The translations under genes and the position numbers were made by a program. DNA of 47,903 nt from Comamonadaceae bacterium (GTDB lineage Bacteria > Pseudomonadota > Gammaproteobacteria > Burkholderiales > Burkholderiaceae): the NCBI GenBank assembly GCA_947377705.1, contig CANCGU010000001.1, positions 1-47,903 of the forward strand, given 5' to 3'. Below, one piece after another: positions 7,581 to 16,816 of this stretch. The notes beneath the pieces were generated by a model, which was given only the letters and a program-made list of their open reading frames with translations, was not told the DNA's origin and searched no databases. The number at the start of each line of letters is the position of its first letter. The first letter of the stretch is position 1.

Positions 7581-8582
7581 GATGTCGGACCATAAGGGGT
7601 CACACTCAAATCGGCGAGACACCAAGTCGGATGCGGGCGGTGCTTCACCATTGGCGAGTATCAAGTGCTTATTCAAGTGACCTTCTGAGGGGGCTAGCAA
7701 ACGGCGGTAAAGCTCTTTGGTGAGCATGCGCGCAGTTTGGCCTGGCCATTTAGCAGGCAGCAGCACTTCTGGCAGCTCAGGATCGCGCAAAAGCAAACGA
7801 CGGTAATCATGGATCAACAGCGTGCGTGTGAGGAAAGCGCTTTCCTCATCAATGCTCGACTTCTTGGCTTTTTGCAGCGCATCCAAGATGCCTTTGTAGG
7901 TTTTGACAAAGGCAACATAGTCCTCACTCAAATGCGCCAAGTCCCAGGCTGAGCGAACAATGTCGGCGTCATTGGCTGATTGCCCTAAGTGCGGATTCAC
8001 AGCCACCAATGGCATGAGTTGAGGCAACACATCAGCCATACCATCGACACGCAGCGCATCAAACGCGGCTGCTAGGTCGGCACTGGGGTGAACAAAGCAG
8101 TTGGCGTTGAGCTCACCAAAACCTTGCCAATAAAACGCACGTCTCAATTGCTCACGTACTTTTGGGGGCAACTCAGCTACCAACATGACGAGACGCCAGC
8201 GGTTGTCCCAGTTGGGCGCGTTCGAGGCATAAATTTGTTTGGAAGCTTCTTCAAAGCGTCGCCATCCGCTGTTTGACAGTTTGTAGTCGGTGCGACGGCC
8301 TTGGGTTTGTGTGGTGAGCCACTCGTCTTTGACTAGCCGAAATACGGTGGTTCGGATGAGTCGTTCATTGAGGTCAAGAGGAGCGAGCAAGTTGATCAGA
8401 CCACCCAACCATATCTCGCCACCGCGCGGCAAAATGGCATCGCCAAAAACAGAAATGATCAAAGAGCCTGCTTTGACGCGATTTCTTTCACGAAAACTGT
8501 CTAAAAGATCTTGGATTGGTTTGATTGAACAATGCTGCATCGCCATACATTTTACAGAGTGAATGTCTAAGCGTGAGGACAT
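7575..8582 (-). CDS. paaX: Phenylacetate catabolon repressor PaaX
   Basis: PaaX is a GntR-like winged-helix repressor that senses phenylacetyl-CoA and controls paa genes. The N-terminal wHTH region includes SLIISVFGDAILPRGGEIWLG, then LIRTTVFRLVKDEWL and GRRTDYKLSNSG. A central PaaX domain (NWDNRWRLVMLVAELP) and the C-terminal FLTRTLLIHDYRRLLLRDPELP block follow. All are characteristic. At up to 335 residues it is slightly longer than the E. coli protein (about 316). The start is uncertain: ATGs at 8582, 8546 and 8540 are all in frame, and none has a good ribosome site. It is the last gene of the paa run, about 53 bases after the MFS gene, so it is probably expressed with the genes it represses. 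Confidence 0.92.
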   Translation of the reverse strand: MSSRLDIHSVKCMAMQHCSIKPIQDLLDSFRERNRVKAGSLIISVFGDAILPRGGEIWLGGLINLLAPLDLNERLIRTTVFRLVKDEWLTTQTQGRRTDYKLSNSGWRRFEEASKQIYASNAPNWDNRWRLVMLVAELPPKVREQLRRAFYWQGFGELNANCFVHPSADLAAAFDALRVDGMADVLPQLMPLVAVNPHLGQSANDADIVRSAWDLAHLSEDYVAFVKTYKGILDALQKAKKSSIDEESAFLTRTLLIHDYRRLLLRDPELPEVLLPAKWPGQTARMLTKELYRRLLAPSEGHLNKHLILANGEAPPASDLVSRRFECDPLWSDIA

Positions 8583-8635
8583 TCAACCTGAATGGCTGTT
8601 GCCAGAGGCGCTGGCGTCACATCATGTATGCCATG

Positions 8636-9856
8636 TCATCGTGACTTCAATCGCAAAAACAACCAACCCGTGATGGACACGTTCAACAAATTCCAGGCGA
8701 TGCCGTTAACAAAAGCGGCTTGGTAGCTGCCCGTCATGTCAAAGATCCAGCCAGACAGCCAACCGCCCAGCGCCATGCCCAACAAGGTGGCCATGATGAC
8801 GCTGCCCACACGCTCGCCCACTTCTTTGGGAGAGAAGTGCTCCCGAACAATGATGGCGTAGGACGGCACGATGCCACCTTGAAAAAGGCCAAAGGTGGCC
8901 GAGATGACATACAGCGGCACCAGTCCATCGAAGGGCAAAAATGCTAGTAGCGCAATTCCTTGTAAGACAGATCCGATCAGCAAAGTTTTGATGCCGCCTA
9001 TGCGATCGCAAATCAGTCCTGAGGCTAAGCGACTCACAATGCCGCAGGTCAGCATCAATGACAACATTTCAGCGCCGCGTGCAGCGCCATATCCCAAATC
9101 TGTGCAGTACGCCACGATGTGTACTTGTGGCATGGCCATGGCCACGCAGCAGGCTACGCCAGCCACGCACAAGAGCAACTGAGCGCTTGAGGGGCGCAAT
9201 CCAAATGGGTGTGCCGAGTCATCGCGCAAGGTGGACGCCGAAGCAACCGATGCTTTGGGGATAGGCGGCTTGGCGCGCATTTTGAGCGACAGAAAAAACA
9301 TGCCAAGCCCGCATACCAAGCCAAGCAGAAGATAGGTATGCCGCCAACCGATGGTGGTGATGCCATGCTGTACCAAGGGCGGCCAAATGGCGCCCGCGAT
9401 GTAGTTGCCACACGCGCAAATCGCCACGGCGATGCCACGTCGCTTCTGCCACCATAGGGCGGTATCTGCCATGAGTGGCGCAAATGTGGATGAGCTACCA
9501 ATGAGGCCAAGGACGCCGTGTGCTAAACCAAATAGCCAAATGCTTTGCGCATTCGCGGCCAGTGCAAAGCCACCAAACACCGCCAATGCGCCACACCAAA
9601 GAACAGGGGTGAGTCCATGACGGTCAGCCAAGCGGCCAGTCCAAATGCCACCTAGCCCTAAGCAGACCATCATCAATGTGTAGGGCAGGGATGCGTCTGC
9701 GCGCCCAATGCCAAACTCGCTTTGTACCGCAGGCAAAACCACCGACACCACATACATGCTGCTGTTGCCTAGGACGACAAGCCCGAGGGTCACCAACAAC
9801 CGCATGGCGGCTTGAGGTGAGTCAATCAGGCTATCGTCGGCATGGTCTTGGCGCAT
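8636..9856 (-). CDS. MFS transporter in the paa operon
   Basis: A 406-residue major facilitator protein with about 12 hydrophobic segments. It has the MFS loop motif GRLADRHGL after the second helix and a related ICDRIGG in the second half. The overall pattern resembles the oxalate/formate or monocarboxylate antiporter group (LPAVQSEFGIGRADASLPYTLMMVCLGLGG). It begins 2 bases after paaE and precedes paaX, so it is part of the paa transcript. By context it may import phenylacetate or a related aromatic acid, or export a toxic intermediate; the substrate cannot be read from the sequence. It would be a second uptake route besides the Liv-type ABC transporter. Confidence 0.85.
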   Translation of the reverse strand: MRQDHADDSLIDSPQAAMRLLVTLGLVVLGNSSMYVVSVVLPAVQSEFGIGRADASLPYTLMMVCLGLGGIWTGRLADRHGLTPVLWCGALAVFGGFALAANAQSIWLFGLAHGVLGLIGSSSTFAPLMADTALWWQKRRGIAVAICACGNYIAGAIWPPLVQHGITTIGWRHTYLLLGLVCGLGMFFLSLKMRAKPPIPKASVASASTLRDDSAHPFGLRPSSAQLLLCVAGVACCVAMAMPQVHIVAYCTDLGYGAARGAEMLSLMLTCGIVSRLASGLICDRIGGIKTLLIGSVLQGIALLAFLPFDGLVPLYVISATFGLFQGGIVPSYAIIVREHFSPKEVGERVGSVIMATLLGMALGGWLSGWIFDMTGSYQAAFVNGIAWNLLNVSITGWLFLRLKSR

Positions 9857-9858
9857 GG

Positions 9859-10956
9859 TCAGCGATGGTCAAAACTGATCACTAACTTTTGTGTTGTGGC
9901 GCGTGCTTGGCAACTGAGTGCAAAGCCCTGTGCCATTTCATCGGCTTCAAGCGTGAAGTTTTTGTCCATGGTCACTTCACCTTGCGTGACCTTGCAGCGG
10001 CAGGTGCTGCACACACCGGCTTTGCAAGAGAACGGCAAATCCAAACCGGCGTTGAGCGCCGCATCCAGCACATGCTCATCAGGGCTCAGCGCGACTTCGT
10101 GTTCTTTGCCATCCAACAAGATGGTCATGTGCACGCTCTTGGCCGACGATGTTTTCTGTTTCGATGCATCGATGTCGGCTTGAACCTTATGTGCTTGCGA
10201 CGCAGAGGTGGTGAAGCGTTCGCTGTGTACGCGGTTGGCGGGAACGCCTGAATCGATCAAGGCTTTTTCTGTCACCTCAATCATGGCCTCTGGGCCACAA
10301 ATGAACACCTCGTCCATGCTCTTGGCGGGCAGCAACGCGTGGATGATGGATTTGATCTTGTCTGCATCAATGCGGCCTTGCAGCAAATCTACCTCTTGCG
10401 CTTGTTGCGACAAGATATGAATCATGGTGAAGCGACCGGGGAAGCGATCTTTCAGATCTTGCAAAGCTTCGTTGAACATCACACTTGACATGCGGCGGTT
10501 ACCGTAAATCAAGGTGAACTTGGATTCGGTTTGCTCTTCCAGTGTCGTGGCGGCAATCGACAAGATGGGCGTGATGCCAGAGCCTGCGGCAAAACCCACG
10601 CGATGAATCGCGCGTGGCTTTTTGATGGTGAAGCGGCCTTCGGGTGGCATCACCTTCACGGTGTCACCGGCTTTGAGTTGCGTGGCGGCCCAGTTAGAGA
10701 ACACACCACCTTCGACGGGGCGAATGCCAATTTCAAGTTCGCCGTGTTTCAAAAACTGGCTGCGTGGGCTGCTGATCGAATAATTGCGGCGTACATCTTG
10801 GCCGTTCACATCAGCACGCAAGGTCAAAAACTGACCGGGTTCAAAGTGAAACTTCTCCAGCGATTCCGAAGGAATGTCAAAAGTGATGGCCACCGAGCCT
10901 GCGGCTTCTGGGCTGACTTTCTTGATCGAAAGTTCATGGAACGAAGGGGAAGACAT
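9859..10956 (-). CDS. paaE: Phenylacetyl-CoA epoxidase reductase PaaE
   Basis: PaaE passes electrons from NADPH through FAD and a 2Fe-2S centre to the PaaABC(D) epoxidase. The FAD-binding barrel comes first (FEPGQFLTLRADVNG, RRNYSISSP). The NAD(P)-binding domain follows (GFAAGSGITPILSIA, LIYGNRR, VFICGPEAMI). The C-terminal ferredoxin domain holds the cluster cysteines in CKAGVCSTCRCKV and later LSCQA. The 365-residue length is normal. It starts 20 bases after paaD stops and ends 2 bases before the MFS gene. Confidence 0.95.
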   Translation of the reverse strand: MSSPSFHELSIKKVSPEAAGSVAITFDIPSESLEKFHFEPGQFLTLRADVNGQDVRRNYSISSPRSQFLKHGELEIGIRPVEGGVFSNWAATQLKAGDTVKVMPPEGRFTIKKPRAIHRVGFAAGSGITPILSIAATTLEEQTESKFTLIYGNRRMSSVMFNEALQDLKDRFPGRFTMIHILSQQAQEVDLLQGRIDADKIKSIIHALLPAKSMDEVFICGPEAMIEVTEKALIDSGVPANRVHSERFTTSASQAHKVQADIDASKQKTSSAKSVHMTILLDGKEHEVALSPDEHVLDAALNAGLDLPFSCKAGVCSTCRCKVTQGEVTMDKNFTLEADEMAQGFALSCQARATTQKLVISFDHR

Positions 10957-10976
10957 TTGAAATTCTCCGAGAAAAC

Positions 10977-11489
10977 TTAATAAGGTTTGAAGTAGTCAAA
11001 AGGCTCTTGGCAATCCAAGCACTTGTAGAGTGACTTGCATGCGGTCGATCCAAAGTGCGACGACTCAAAGGTGTGCTTGGAGCCGCAGCGTGGGCATTCC
11101 ACCGCTTCTTCAGCCTGCAATGGCTTGCGCATGAAGTGAATCACACTGGTTTGCTCAGAGGCTGCGCCGCACTTGCGGTTGGGTGGTGCAATGCCATACG
11201 CTTTGAGCTTGTTTTTGGCAATGTTAGTCATCCAGTCGGTGGTCCACGCAGGGGCGAGTTGTGTGCGCACCTCAACGTCTAAACCCAGCGCTTTCACGGT
11301 GCTGCAGATGTCATCATGGATTTGCTCCATGGCAGGGCAGCCGCTGTAGGTGGGGGTGATCACCACCACCACAGCGTTGTCCGCGACGTGTTCCACATCA
11401 CGAATGATCCCCATCTCACGCAGCGTGACGACTGGAATTTCTGGATCGGTCAAACCGTCCAGCGCGTTCCATACATCTTGCGTGATCAC
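10977..11489 (-). CDS. paaD: Phenylacetyl-CoA epoxidase maturation protein PaaD
   Basis: PaaD is a small protein needed for an active phenylacetyl-CoA epoxidase, probably in Fe-S or diiron assembly. The N-terminal DUF59/MIP18-like domain has DPEIPVVTLREMGIIRDV and TPTYSGCPAM. The C-terminal zinc-ribbon-like part has CPRCGSKH and, about 22 residues later, CLDCQEPF. The start is GTG; 11489 is preferred over the GTG at 11492 because it gives a GTGA overlap with the paaC stop, the same arrangement as paaB/paaC. The product is 170 or 171 residues, as expected. Confidence 0.93.
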   Translation of the reverse strand: MITQDVWNALDGLTDPEIPVVTLREMGIIRDVEHVADNAVVVVITPTYSGCPAMEQIHDDICSTVKALGLDVEVRTQLAPAWTTDWMTNIAKNKLKAYGIAPPNRKCGAASEQTSVIHFMRKPLQAEEAVECPRCGSKHTFESSHFGSTACKSLYKCLDCQEPFDYFKPY

Positions 11490-12268
11490 CACACGCCTTC
11501 TGGATGTGTACGCGCCAAGCTTTGCATCTCGCCCAGCAAGAAACTCAAATGCTCCGAGTGCGCGCCTTGCTTACCCGTGGTCACAAAACCATCGGTGGAT
11601 GGCAGGATCAAGGTAGCTTCTTGCACGGTGTGTTGCACCATGCTTTCCCAATCGGCTTTGAGTTGCGTGGCATCTACGCCAACGCCAGATTTGGCAGCCG
11701 CTGATTCAAAAGCGCTGGGGGTCCAAAACTCTTGCGTGTAGGGCATCAAGTGGTTCAGTGCCGCTTGTGCGCGTGCGTGCGATTCTTCTGTGCCATCACC
11801 GAAGCGCACCAACCAGTCGTGCGAGTGACGCAAGTGGTAACGGACTTCTTTGAGTGATTTGGCAGCAATCGCTGCGATGTGTTCGTCTTGCGAGGCTTGC
11901 AACTTTTCCCACACCAAGGCCATGAAGGCGCTGTACAAAAAGTTGCGAACAATCGTCACGGAATAGTCGCGGTTGTCCACGGCATAACCCACCAAGGCAC
12001 CGTGGTGTGGCAGCTCTAGCAAGGTGTAGTTCTTGAAGTCTTGCGCATCGCGAAAGTACGCGAGCGAGTCTTCGGTCGAGCCATCGTTTTTCAGTGTAGC
12101 TGCGTATTGGTAAAGCATGCGTGCTTGGCCAATCAAGTCCAAACTGTTGTTGGCCATCGCAATGTCTTCTTCGAGGATGGGGCCGTGGCCACACCACTCG
12201 GCATTGCGCTGACCCAACACAATGGCGCTGTCCGCCAAGTGAAGTACGTAATCGACGTTGGCCATCAC
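11486..12268 (-). CDS. paaC: Phenylacetyl-CoA epoxidase structural subunit PaaC
   Basis: PaaC is the ferritin-like partner that forms the AC core of the phenylacetyl-CoA 1,2-epoxidase with PaaA. Diagnostic stretches are DSAIVLGQRNAEWCGHGP, LEEDIAMANNSLDLIGQAR, YLFSA-type helices around VRNFLYSAFM, and EVRYHLRHSHDWLVRFGDG. The 260-residue length is normal. The start is GTG at 12268 (GTGA overlap with the paaB stop) or the adjacent ATG at 12265. It acts in the cytoplasm and does not itself carry the catalytic diiron site. Confidence 0.95.
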   Translation of the reverse strand: MMANVDYVLHLADSAIVLGQRNAEWCGHGPILEEDIAMANNSLDLIGQARMLYQYAATLKNDGSTEDSLAYFRDAQDFKNYTLLELPHHGALVGYAVDNRDYSVTIVRNFLYSAFMALVWEKLQASQDEHIAAIAAKSLKEVRYHLRHSHDWLVRFGDGTEESHARAQAALNHLMPYTQEFWTPSAFESAAAKSGVGVDATQLKADWESMVQHTVQEATLILPSTDGFVTTGKQGAHSEHLSFLLGEMQSLARTHPEGVW

Positions 12269-12576
12269 ATGTGCCCCACTTCTTCTGGGATGGTGTAGAA
12301 CGTGGGGTGACGGTAAATCTTGTCGCTTGCGGGTTCGAAGAACTCACCTTTGTCGTCGGGGGCGCTGGCGGTGATGCGGTTGGATTCAACCACCCAAATG
12401 CTCACACCTTCTTGGCGGCGTGTGTACACATCGCGAGCCATTTGCAAGGCATGTTGCGCATCGCTGGCATGCAAGCTGCCGCAGTGTTTGTGCTCTAAGC
12501 CTTGCTTGCTGCGCACGAAGATTTCCCACAAAGGCCATTCGCTCAAGGCTTTGGTTAGTTTGCTGGTGGTGGTCAT
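12265..12576 (-). CDS. paaB: Phenylacetyl-CoA epoxidase subunit PaaB
   Basis: PaaB is the small subunit that bridges PaaAC dimers. The 103-residue product has the family hallmarks [40 protein letters not shown] and [10 protein letters not shown]. The frame is open upstream to 12636, but the start is placed at 12576 because its ATG overlaps the paaA stop (ATGA) and the protein then begins at the usual PaaB N-terminus. The end overlaps paaC by GTGA. Tight coupling suggests stoichiometric synthesis of the epoxidase subunits. Confidence 0.94.
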   Translation of the reverse strand: MTTTSKLTKALSEWPLWEIFVRSKQGLEHKHCGSLHASDAQHALQMARDVYTRRQEGVSIWVVESNRITASAPDDKGEFFEPASDKIYRHPTFYTIPEEVGHM

Positions 12577-13580
12577 GCTGCTTCCTTCAGTGTGTGTTGT
12601 TTGCGTGCGTGTGCCAGTGCGGCATCGCGCACCCATTGGCCTTCATTCCATGCTTTGACGCGGGTGCTCAAACGTTCTTTGTTGCAAGGACCGTTGCCGT
12701 TGACAGTGGCCCAAAACTCGTCCCAATCAATTGCGCCGTAGTCGTAGTGCTGACGTTCTTCGTTCCATTTCAAATCTGGGTCTGGCAACGTGATGCCCAA
12801 GACTTTGGCTTGCGGCACAGTGGCGTCCACAAACTTTTGGCGCAAGTCGTCGTTACTGATGCGCTTGATGCCCCAGCGCATGCCTTGTGCACTGTTGGGG
12901 CTGTCGGCATCAGGTGGTCCAAACATGGCCAAGCATTTCCACCACCAACGGTTCACGGCGTCTTGCACCATGGCTTTTTGTTCGGCAGTGCCCGTCATCA
13001 TCACCAACAAAGCTTCGTAGCCTTGGCGTTGGTGGAAGCTTTCTTCTTTGCACACGCGAATCATGGCGCGTGCGTAGGGGCCATAAGAACAACGGCACAG
13101 TGGAATTTGATTCATGATGGCGGCACCATCAACCAACCAACCAATCACACCAACATCGGCCCAAGTGACAGTAGGGTAGTTGAAGATCGAGCTGTACTTG
13201 GCGCGACCCGAGTGCAATCCATCGAGCATTTGGTCACGGCTGGTGCCTAAAGTTTCTGCTGCGCTGTAGAGGTACAAACCGTGGCCGCCTTCGTCTTGCA
13301 CTTTCGCAATCAGAATGGCTTTGCGTTTCAGGCTGGGTGCACGGCTGATCCAATTGCCTTCAGGCAGCATGCCCACAATTTCACTGTGTGCATGTTGGCT
13401 GATTTGACGCACCAATGTTTTGCGGTAGGCCTCGGGCATCCAGTCTTGAGGTTCAATGCGGCCATCGGCATCGATACACGCGTCAAATTTTTTCATCAAG
13501 TCTGCGGGTTCAATGGTTGCAACAGACAGCTTGCCTTTCGGTGCTGAGTCATCAGGAACGCTGAATGATTGTGTGTACAT
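12573..13580 (-). CDS. paaA: Phenylacetyl-CoA 1,2-epoxidase catalytic subunit PaaA
   Basis: PaaA is the diiron oxygenase that converts phenylacetyl-CoA to the 1,2-ring epoxide. Diiron ligand motifs are visible as [20 protein letters not shown] and [16 protein letters not shown], the paired Glu/ExxH arrangement of this ferritin-like family. The 335-residue length and the N-terminal [30 protein letters not shown] region match PaaA (quoted only in part). The gene begins 41 bases after the enoyl-CoA hydratase and overlaps paaB by ATGA. It needs O2 as a substrate, which is relevant to the hemerythrin domain found on the associated LivF. Confidence 0.96.
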   Translation of the reverse strand: MYTQSFSVPDDSAPKGKLSVATIEPADLMKKFDACIDADGRIEPQDWMPEAYRKTLVRQISQHAHSEIVGMLPEGNWISRAPSLKRKAILIAKVQDEGGHGLYLYSAAETLGTSRDQMLDGLHSGRAKYSSIFNYPTVTWADVGVIGWLVDGAAIMNQIPLCRCSYGPYARAMIRVCKEESFHQRQGYEALLVMMTGTAEQKAMVQDAVNRWWWKCLAMFGPPDADSPNSAQGMRWGIKRISNDDLRQKFVDATVPQAKVLGITLPDPDLKWNEERQHYDYGAIDWDEFWATVNGNGPCNKERLSTRVKAWNEGQWVRDAALAHARKQHTLKEAA

Positions 13581-13621
13581 ATTTATTCCTTTTCGTATGA
13601 AAAATCAAAGTGTGTCGTCGC

Positions 13622-14404
13622 TTAGCTCAGCCAAGCTGGGTTGCGTTTTTCCAAAAATGAGCCAATACCATCTTTGGCTTCATCTGTAGCGCGTTGGCGT
13701 GAAATGCGGTGTGCCGTTTCTTCGCAAATGGTTGCGTCTATGGCGCGTCCGTTGATGGCGGCTATCAAATCTTTTGCCGCTTTTTGAGCTAAGGGTGCGC
13801 CTGCAATGAGTAAGTCAACTAAAGATTGCACTTTGGCATCTAGTTCTTCTCTGTCACAGAGCTCAGTGACTAAGCCAATTTCATGTGCGCGATGCGCAGT
13901 GAACCGTTCGCCCGTTTGGAAATAACGCAGCGCATGACGTGGGCCAATCGCACGAAGCACATAGGGGCTAATGACTGCAGGAATGATTCCAAACTTAACC
14001 TCTGAGGTTGCAAACATGGCGTCTGTGCTGGCAATTGCCATGTCACAGGCGGCTGCTAAGCCTGTACCACCTCCCAGTGCGGCACCTTGCACACGGGCCA
14101 AGGTAGGTTTAGAAAGTGTGGACAGTGTGTGCAGCATGCTGGCGAACAGCCGTGCATCGGCCTTGTTTTCTTCTTCACCAAAGGCGGACGCACGCTTCAT
14201 CCAGTTAAGGTCAGCGCCCGCTGAAAAATGTTTGCCGACACCGCCCAAAACCACCACACGTACATTGGGGTCTGCGTCTAGAGCTTTGCATGCTGAATGC
14301 AAATCCGTAATCAATTGCTCATCAAAAGCATTAAATACGTCTGGACGATCCATCCAAATCGTGGCGACACGATCATGGTGTTCGATTTTCAATGTTGTGT
14401 ACAT
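13622..14404 (-). CDS. Enoyl-CoA hydratase family protein, LiuC-like
   Basis: A 260-residue crotonase-fold protein. The oxyanion-hole regions are GKHFSAGADLNWMKR and GAALGGGTGLAAACDMAI, with a catalytic-side Glu in SEVKFGIIPAVISPYVL. The GADLNWMKR and IPAVISPYV signatures are those of methylglutaconyl-CoA hydratase-like (LiuC/AtuE) enzymes rather than classical PaaF. The Glu normally found after GGG is Gly here, as in LiuC. Its position between the binding protein and paaA suggests it supplies a hydratase step of phenylacetate degradation, perhaps 2,3-dehydroadipyl-CoA hydration (the PaaF role) or a step missing from PaaN. It could instead be a leucine-pathway paralogue carried along. Confidence 0.85.
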   Translation of the reverse strand: MYTTLKIEHHDRVATIWMDRPDVFNAFDEQLITDLHSACKALDADPNVRVVVLGGVGKHFSAGADLNWMKRASAFGEEENKADARLFASMLHTLSTLSKPTLARVQGAALGGGTGLAAACDMAIASTDAMFATSEVKFGIIPAVISPYVLRAIGPRHALRYFQTGERFTAHRAHEIGLVTELCDREELDAKVQSLVDLLIAGAPLAQKAAKDLIAAINGRAIDATICEETAHRISRQRATDEAKDGIGSFLEKRNPAWLS

Positions 14405-14424
14405 GGTTCTGAGCGCGTGTTGGA

Positions 14425-15570
14425 TTACTTGAGCAAAGCCCAGTTACCGTTCTTGACTTCTAACATGCGGAAGGCGGACAGGTTCAGGCCCATGTGGTCT
14501 TCAGGGCTCATGTTGAAGGTGCCGCTGGTGGCCACAAAGCCTTTGGTGGCTTCAATGGCATCACGCACCTTGGCTTTGTCGGTGCTGCCTGCGCGCTTCA
14601 AAGCATCGACGGTCAACAAGAGGGCGTCATACGCGTAGCCACCAAAAGTGGAAGCTTCGCTTTTGTATTTCATCTTGTAAGCGTTGTCGTAGGCTGTGAC
14701 GATGGCTTTTTGTGGGTCGTTCGCTGGCAGTTGCTCTGGGATCAACTGGGCAGGTGATGGCAAACGCACACCATCTGCAGCAGGGCCAGAGAGTTTCAAG
14801 AACTCATCCGATGCCACGCCATGTGATTGGTACAACGGCAGGGTGATACCCAGTTGGCGGTAATTCTTGGTCACGATGGCAGGGCCTTGACCCAAACCAA
14901 ACACAAACACGGCTTGCACACCGTCTGTGTTTTTGATCTTGGTCAGCTGTGGGCTGGCATCGGTGTCTTTGGGGCCATAGGTTTCGCTGGCCACCAACGT
15001 GATGCCGTATTTGGCAGCGACGCCTTCGGTTTCTTTCTTGCCAGACTGGCCAAAGCCACTGGTCTCAGACAGCAACGCCACTTTGGTGATGTTGCGCTTC
15101 TTCATATCTTCAAACACTTTTTCAGCAGCCATGCGGTCGGTGTGAGGTGTTTTGAAAACCCACTTCTTCACCGGCTCTACCACTACCACCGCACCGGCGA
15201 GAGAGATGAATGGGATTTCTGCTTTGGTGACCAAGGGCACCATCGACATGGTGGCGCCTGTGGTCGTGCCACCAATCAAGATGTCGATTTTGTCGTCGTC
15301 AATCAAACGCTTGGTGAAGCTGTTGGCTTTGTTGGCATCGCTGCCATCGTCATAGTGAACGAGTTCAAGTTGACGACCCAACACGCCGCCTTTTTTGTTG
15401 AGCTCTTCCACATAGAGTTGCAATGTTTTCAATTCAGGATCGCCCAAGAAGGCGGCAGGGCCAGTGACTGAGAGCACCGAACCGATCTTGATGGTGTCAG
15501 CGGCCAAGGCGGACAGTGAGCTCACTGCGATGGCTGTACCGAGGGCGATTTGTTTCAATGAAAATTTCAT
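14425..15570 (-). CDS. LivK-type periplasmic substrate-binding protein
   Basis: A 381-residue periplasmic binding protein of the branched-chain amino-acid/aromatic-acid type. A Sec signal peptide (MKFSLKQIALGTAIAVSSLS, then ALA-A cleavage near residue 24) precedes the Peripla_BP_6 fold, with IKIGSVLSVTGPAAFLGDPE, LELVHYDDGSD and LIGGTTTGATMSM. It sits inside the paa operon, between the thiolase and hydratase genes, instead of next to livHMGF. By context it probably delivers phenylacetate or a related arylacetate to the LivHMGF transporter encoded just upstream, which lacks its own binding protein. The ligand is inferred. Confidence 0.9.
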   Translation of the reverse strand: MKFSLKQIALGTAIAVSSLSALAADTIKIGSVLSVTGPAAFLGDPELKTLQLYVEELNKKGGVLGRQLELVHYDDGSDANKANSFTKRLIDDDKIDILIGGTTTGATMSMVPLVTKAEIPFISLAGAVVVVEPVKKWVFKTPHTDRMAAEKVFEDMKKRNITKVALLSETSGFGQSGKKETEGVAAKYGITLVASETYGPKDTDASPQLTKIKNTDGVQAVFVFGLGQGPAIVTKNYRQLGITLPLYQSHGVASDEFLKLSGPAADGVRLPSPAQLIPEQLPANDPQKAIVTAYDNAYKMKYKSEASTFGGYAYDALLLTVDALKRAGSTDKAKVRDAIEATKGFVATSGTFNMSPEDHMGLNLSAFRMLEVKNGNWALLK

Positions 15571-15601
15571 AGTTGTCTCCTAGTCGTGGTTGAGTTGTTC
15601 G

Positions 15602-16807
15602 TTAAACGCGTTCAATGATTAAGGCAATACCTTGTCCAACACCAATGCACATCGTGCACAGGGCATACCGACCACCACGACGTGCCAGTTCGTAACTGGC
15701 TGTGGTGATCAGACGTGCACCGCTCATGCCTAGGGGGTGCCCCATGGCAATTGCGCCGCCGTTGGGGTTCACGTTTGCGGCATCATCGGGCAAGCCCAAA
15801 TCGCGCATCACGGCTAACCCTTGGGCAGCAAAAGCTTCATTCAGTTCGATTACATCCATTTGGGCGAGCGTCAAGCCCGTCTTGGCGAGCACCTTGCGCA
15901 CAGAAGGGGCTGGGCCAAAGCCCATGATGCGAGGGGCTAAGCCAGCGGTGGCCATACCCACGACGCGTGCTTTAGGCGTCAAACCATATTTGGCTGCAGC
16001 GGCTTCTGAGGCCAATAGCAAAGCACAAGCACCGTCATTCACGCCAGATGCATTGCCAGCCGTGACGGTCAGGTCAGGGCCGTTCACACCTTTGAGTTTG
16101 GCCAGCATCGCCAGCGTAGTTTCGGGACGAGGATGCTCATCGGTGGTGAAAACGATGGGGTCGCCCTTTTTCTGAGCAATCGTCACAGGGACGATTTCAT
16201 CTTTAAAGCGGCCTGCGGCATGCGCTGCACCCCAGCGCTGTTGTGAGCGCACAGCAAATGCATCTTGATCTTCACGGCCGATGTTGAAATCGGCGGCCAC
16301 GTTGTCTGCCGTTTGTGGCATCGAATGCGTGTCGTACATTTTTTTCATCAACGGGTTGACGAAGCGCCAACCGATGGTGGTGTCGAACACGGTGTTGTTG
16401 CGGCTGAAAGCGGTGTCTGCCTTTGGCATCACAAACGGTGCACGGCTCATGCTTTCCACACCACCGGCAATCATCAATTCGGTTTCGCCTGATTTGATGG
16501 AGCGTGCCGCCAAGCCCACCGCATCCATGCCTGAACCGCACAAGCGGTTGATGGTGGTGCCTGGCACTTCTGCTGGCAAGCCTGCCAACAAGCCAGACAT
16601 GCGAGCCACGTTTCGGTTGTCTTCGCCAGCTTGGTTGGCGCAGCCATAAATCACGTCCTCTACTGCGGTCCAATCGACTTGGGGGTTACGTGTCATCAGT
16701 GCTTTGATGGGTACAGCCCCCAAATCATCAGCGCGCACAGCAGAGAGCGTGCCGCCGTAGCGACCAATGGGAGTGCGAATGGCATCGCAAATGAAAGCTT
16801 GGATCAT
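15602..16807 (-). CDS. paaJ: 3-oxoadipyl-CoA thiolase
   Basis: This thiolase cleaves 3-oxoadipyl-CoA to succinyl-CoA and acetyl-CoA, the last step of phenylacetate (and beta-ketoadipate) degradation. The acyl-enzyme Cys is in [12 protein letters not shown], with [25 protein letters not shown] and the C-terminal catalytic Cys in [10 protein letters not shown]. The N-terminus [15 protein letters not shown] and the [15 protein letters not shown] stretch are typical of PcaF/PaaJ. The 401-residue length fits. It starts 9 bases after paaK ends. The name pcaF would be equally valid by sequence; operon context favours paaJ. Confidence 0.93.
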   Translation of the reverse strand: MIQAFICDAIRTPIGRYGGTLSAVRADDLGAVPIKALMTRNPQVDWTAVEDVIYGCANQAGEDNRNVARMSGLLAGLPAEVPGTTINRLCGSGMDAVGLAARSIKSGETELMIAGGVESMSRAPFVMPKADTAFSRNNTVFDTTIGWRFVNPLMKKMYDTHSMPQTADNVAADFNIGREDQDAFAVRSQQRWGAAHAAGRFKDEIVPVTIAQKKGDPIVFTTDEHPRPETTLAMLAKLKGVNGPDLTVTAGNASGVNDGACALLLASEAAAAKYGLTPKARVVGMATAGLAPRIMGFGPAPSVRKVLAKTGLTLAQMDVIELNEAFAAQGLAVMRDLGLPDDAANVNPNGGAIAMGHPLGMSGARLITTASYELARRGGRYALCTMCIGVGQGIALIIERV

Positions 16808-16816
16808 GGTGGTTCT

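Noticed and set aside
7454..7723. 89-codon plus-strand frame across the paaX-hicA gap
   Set aside because: It overlaps the paaX C-terminus antisense and shows no domain; the minus strand of this gap carries the VOC remnant instead.
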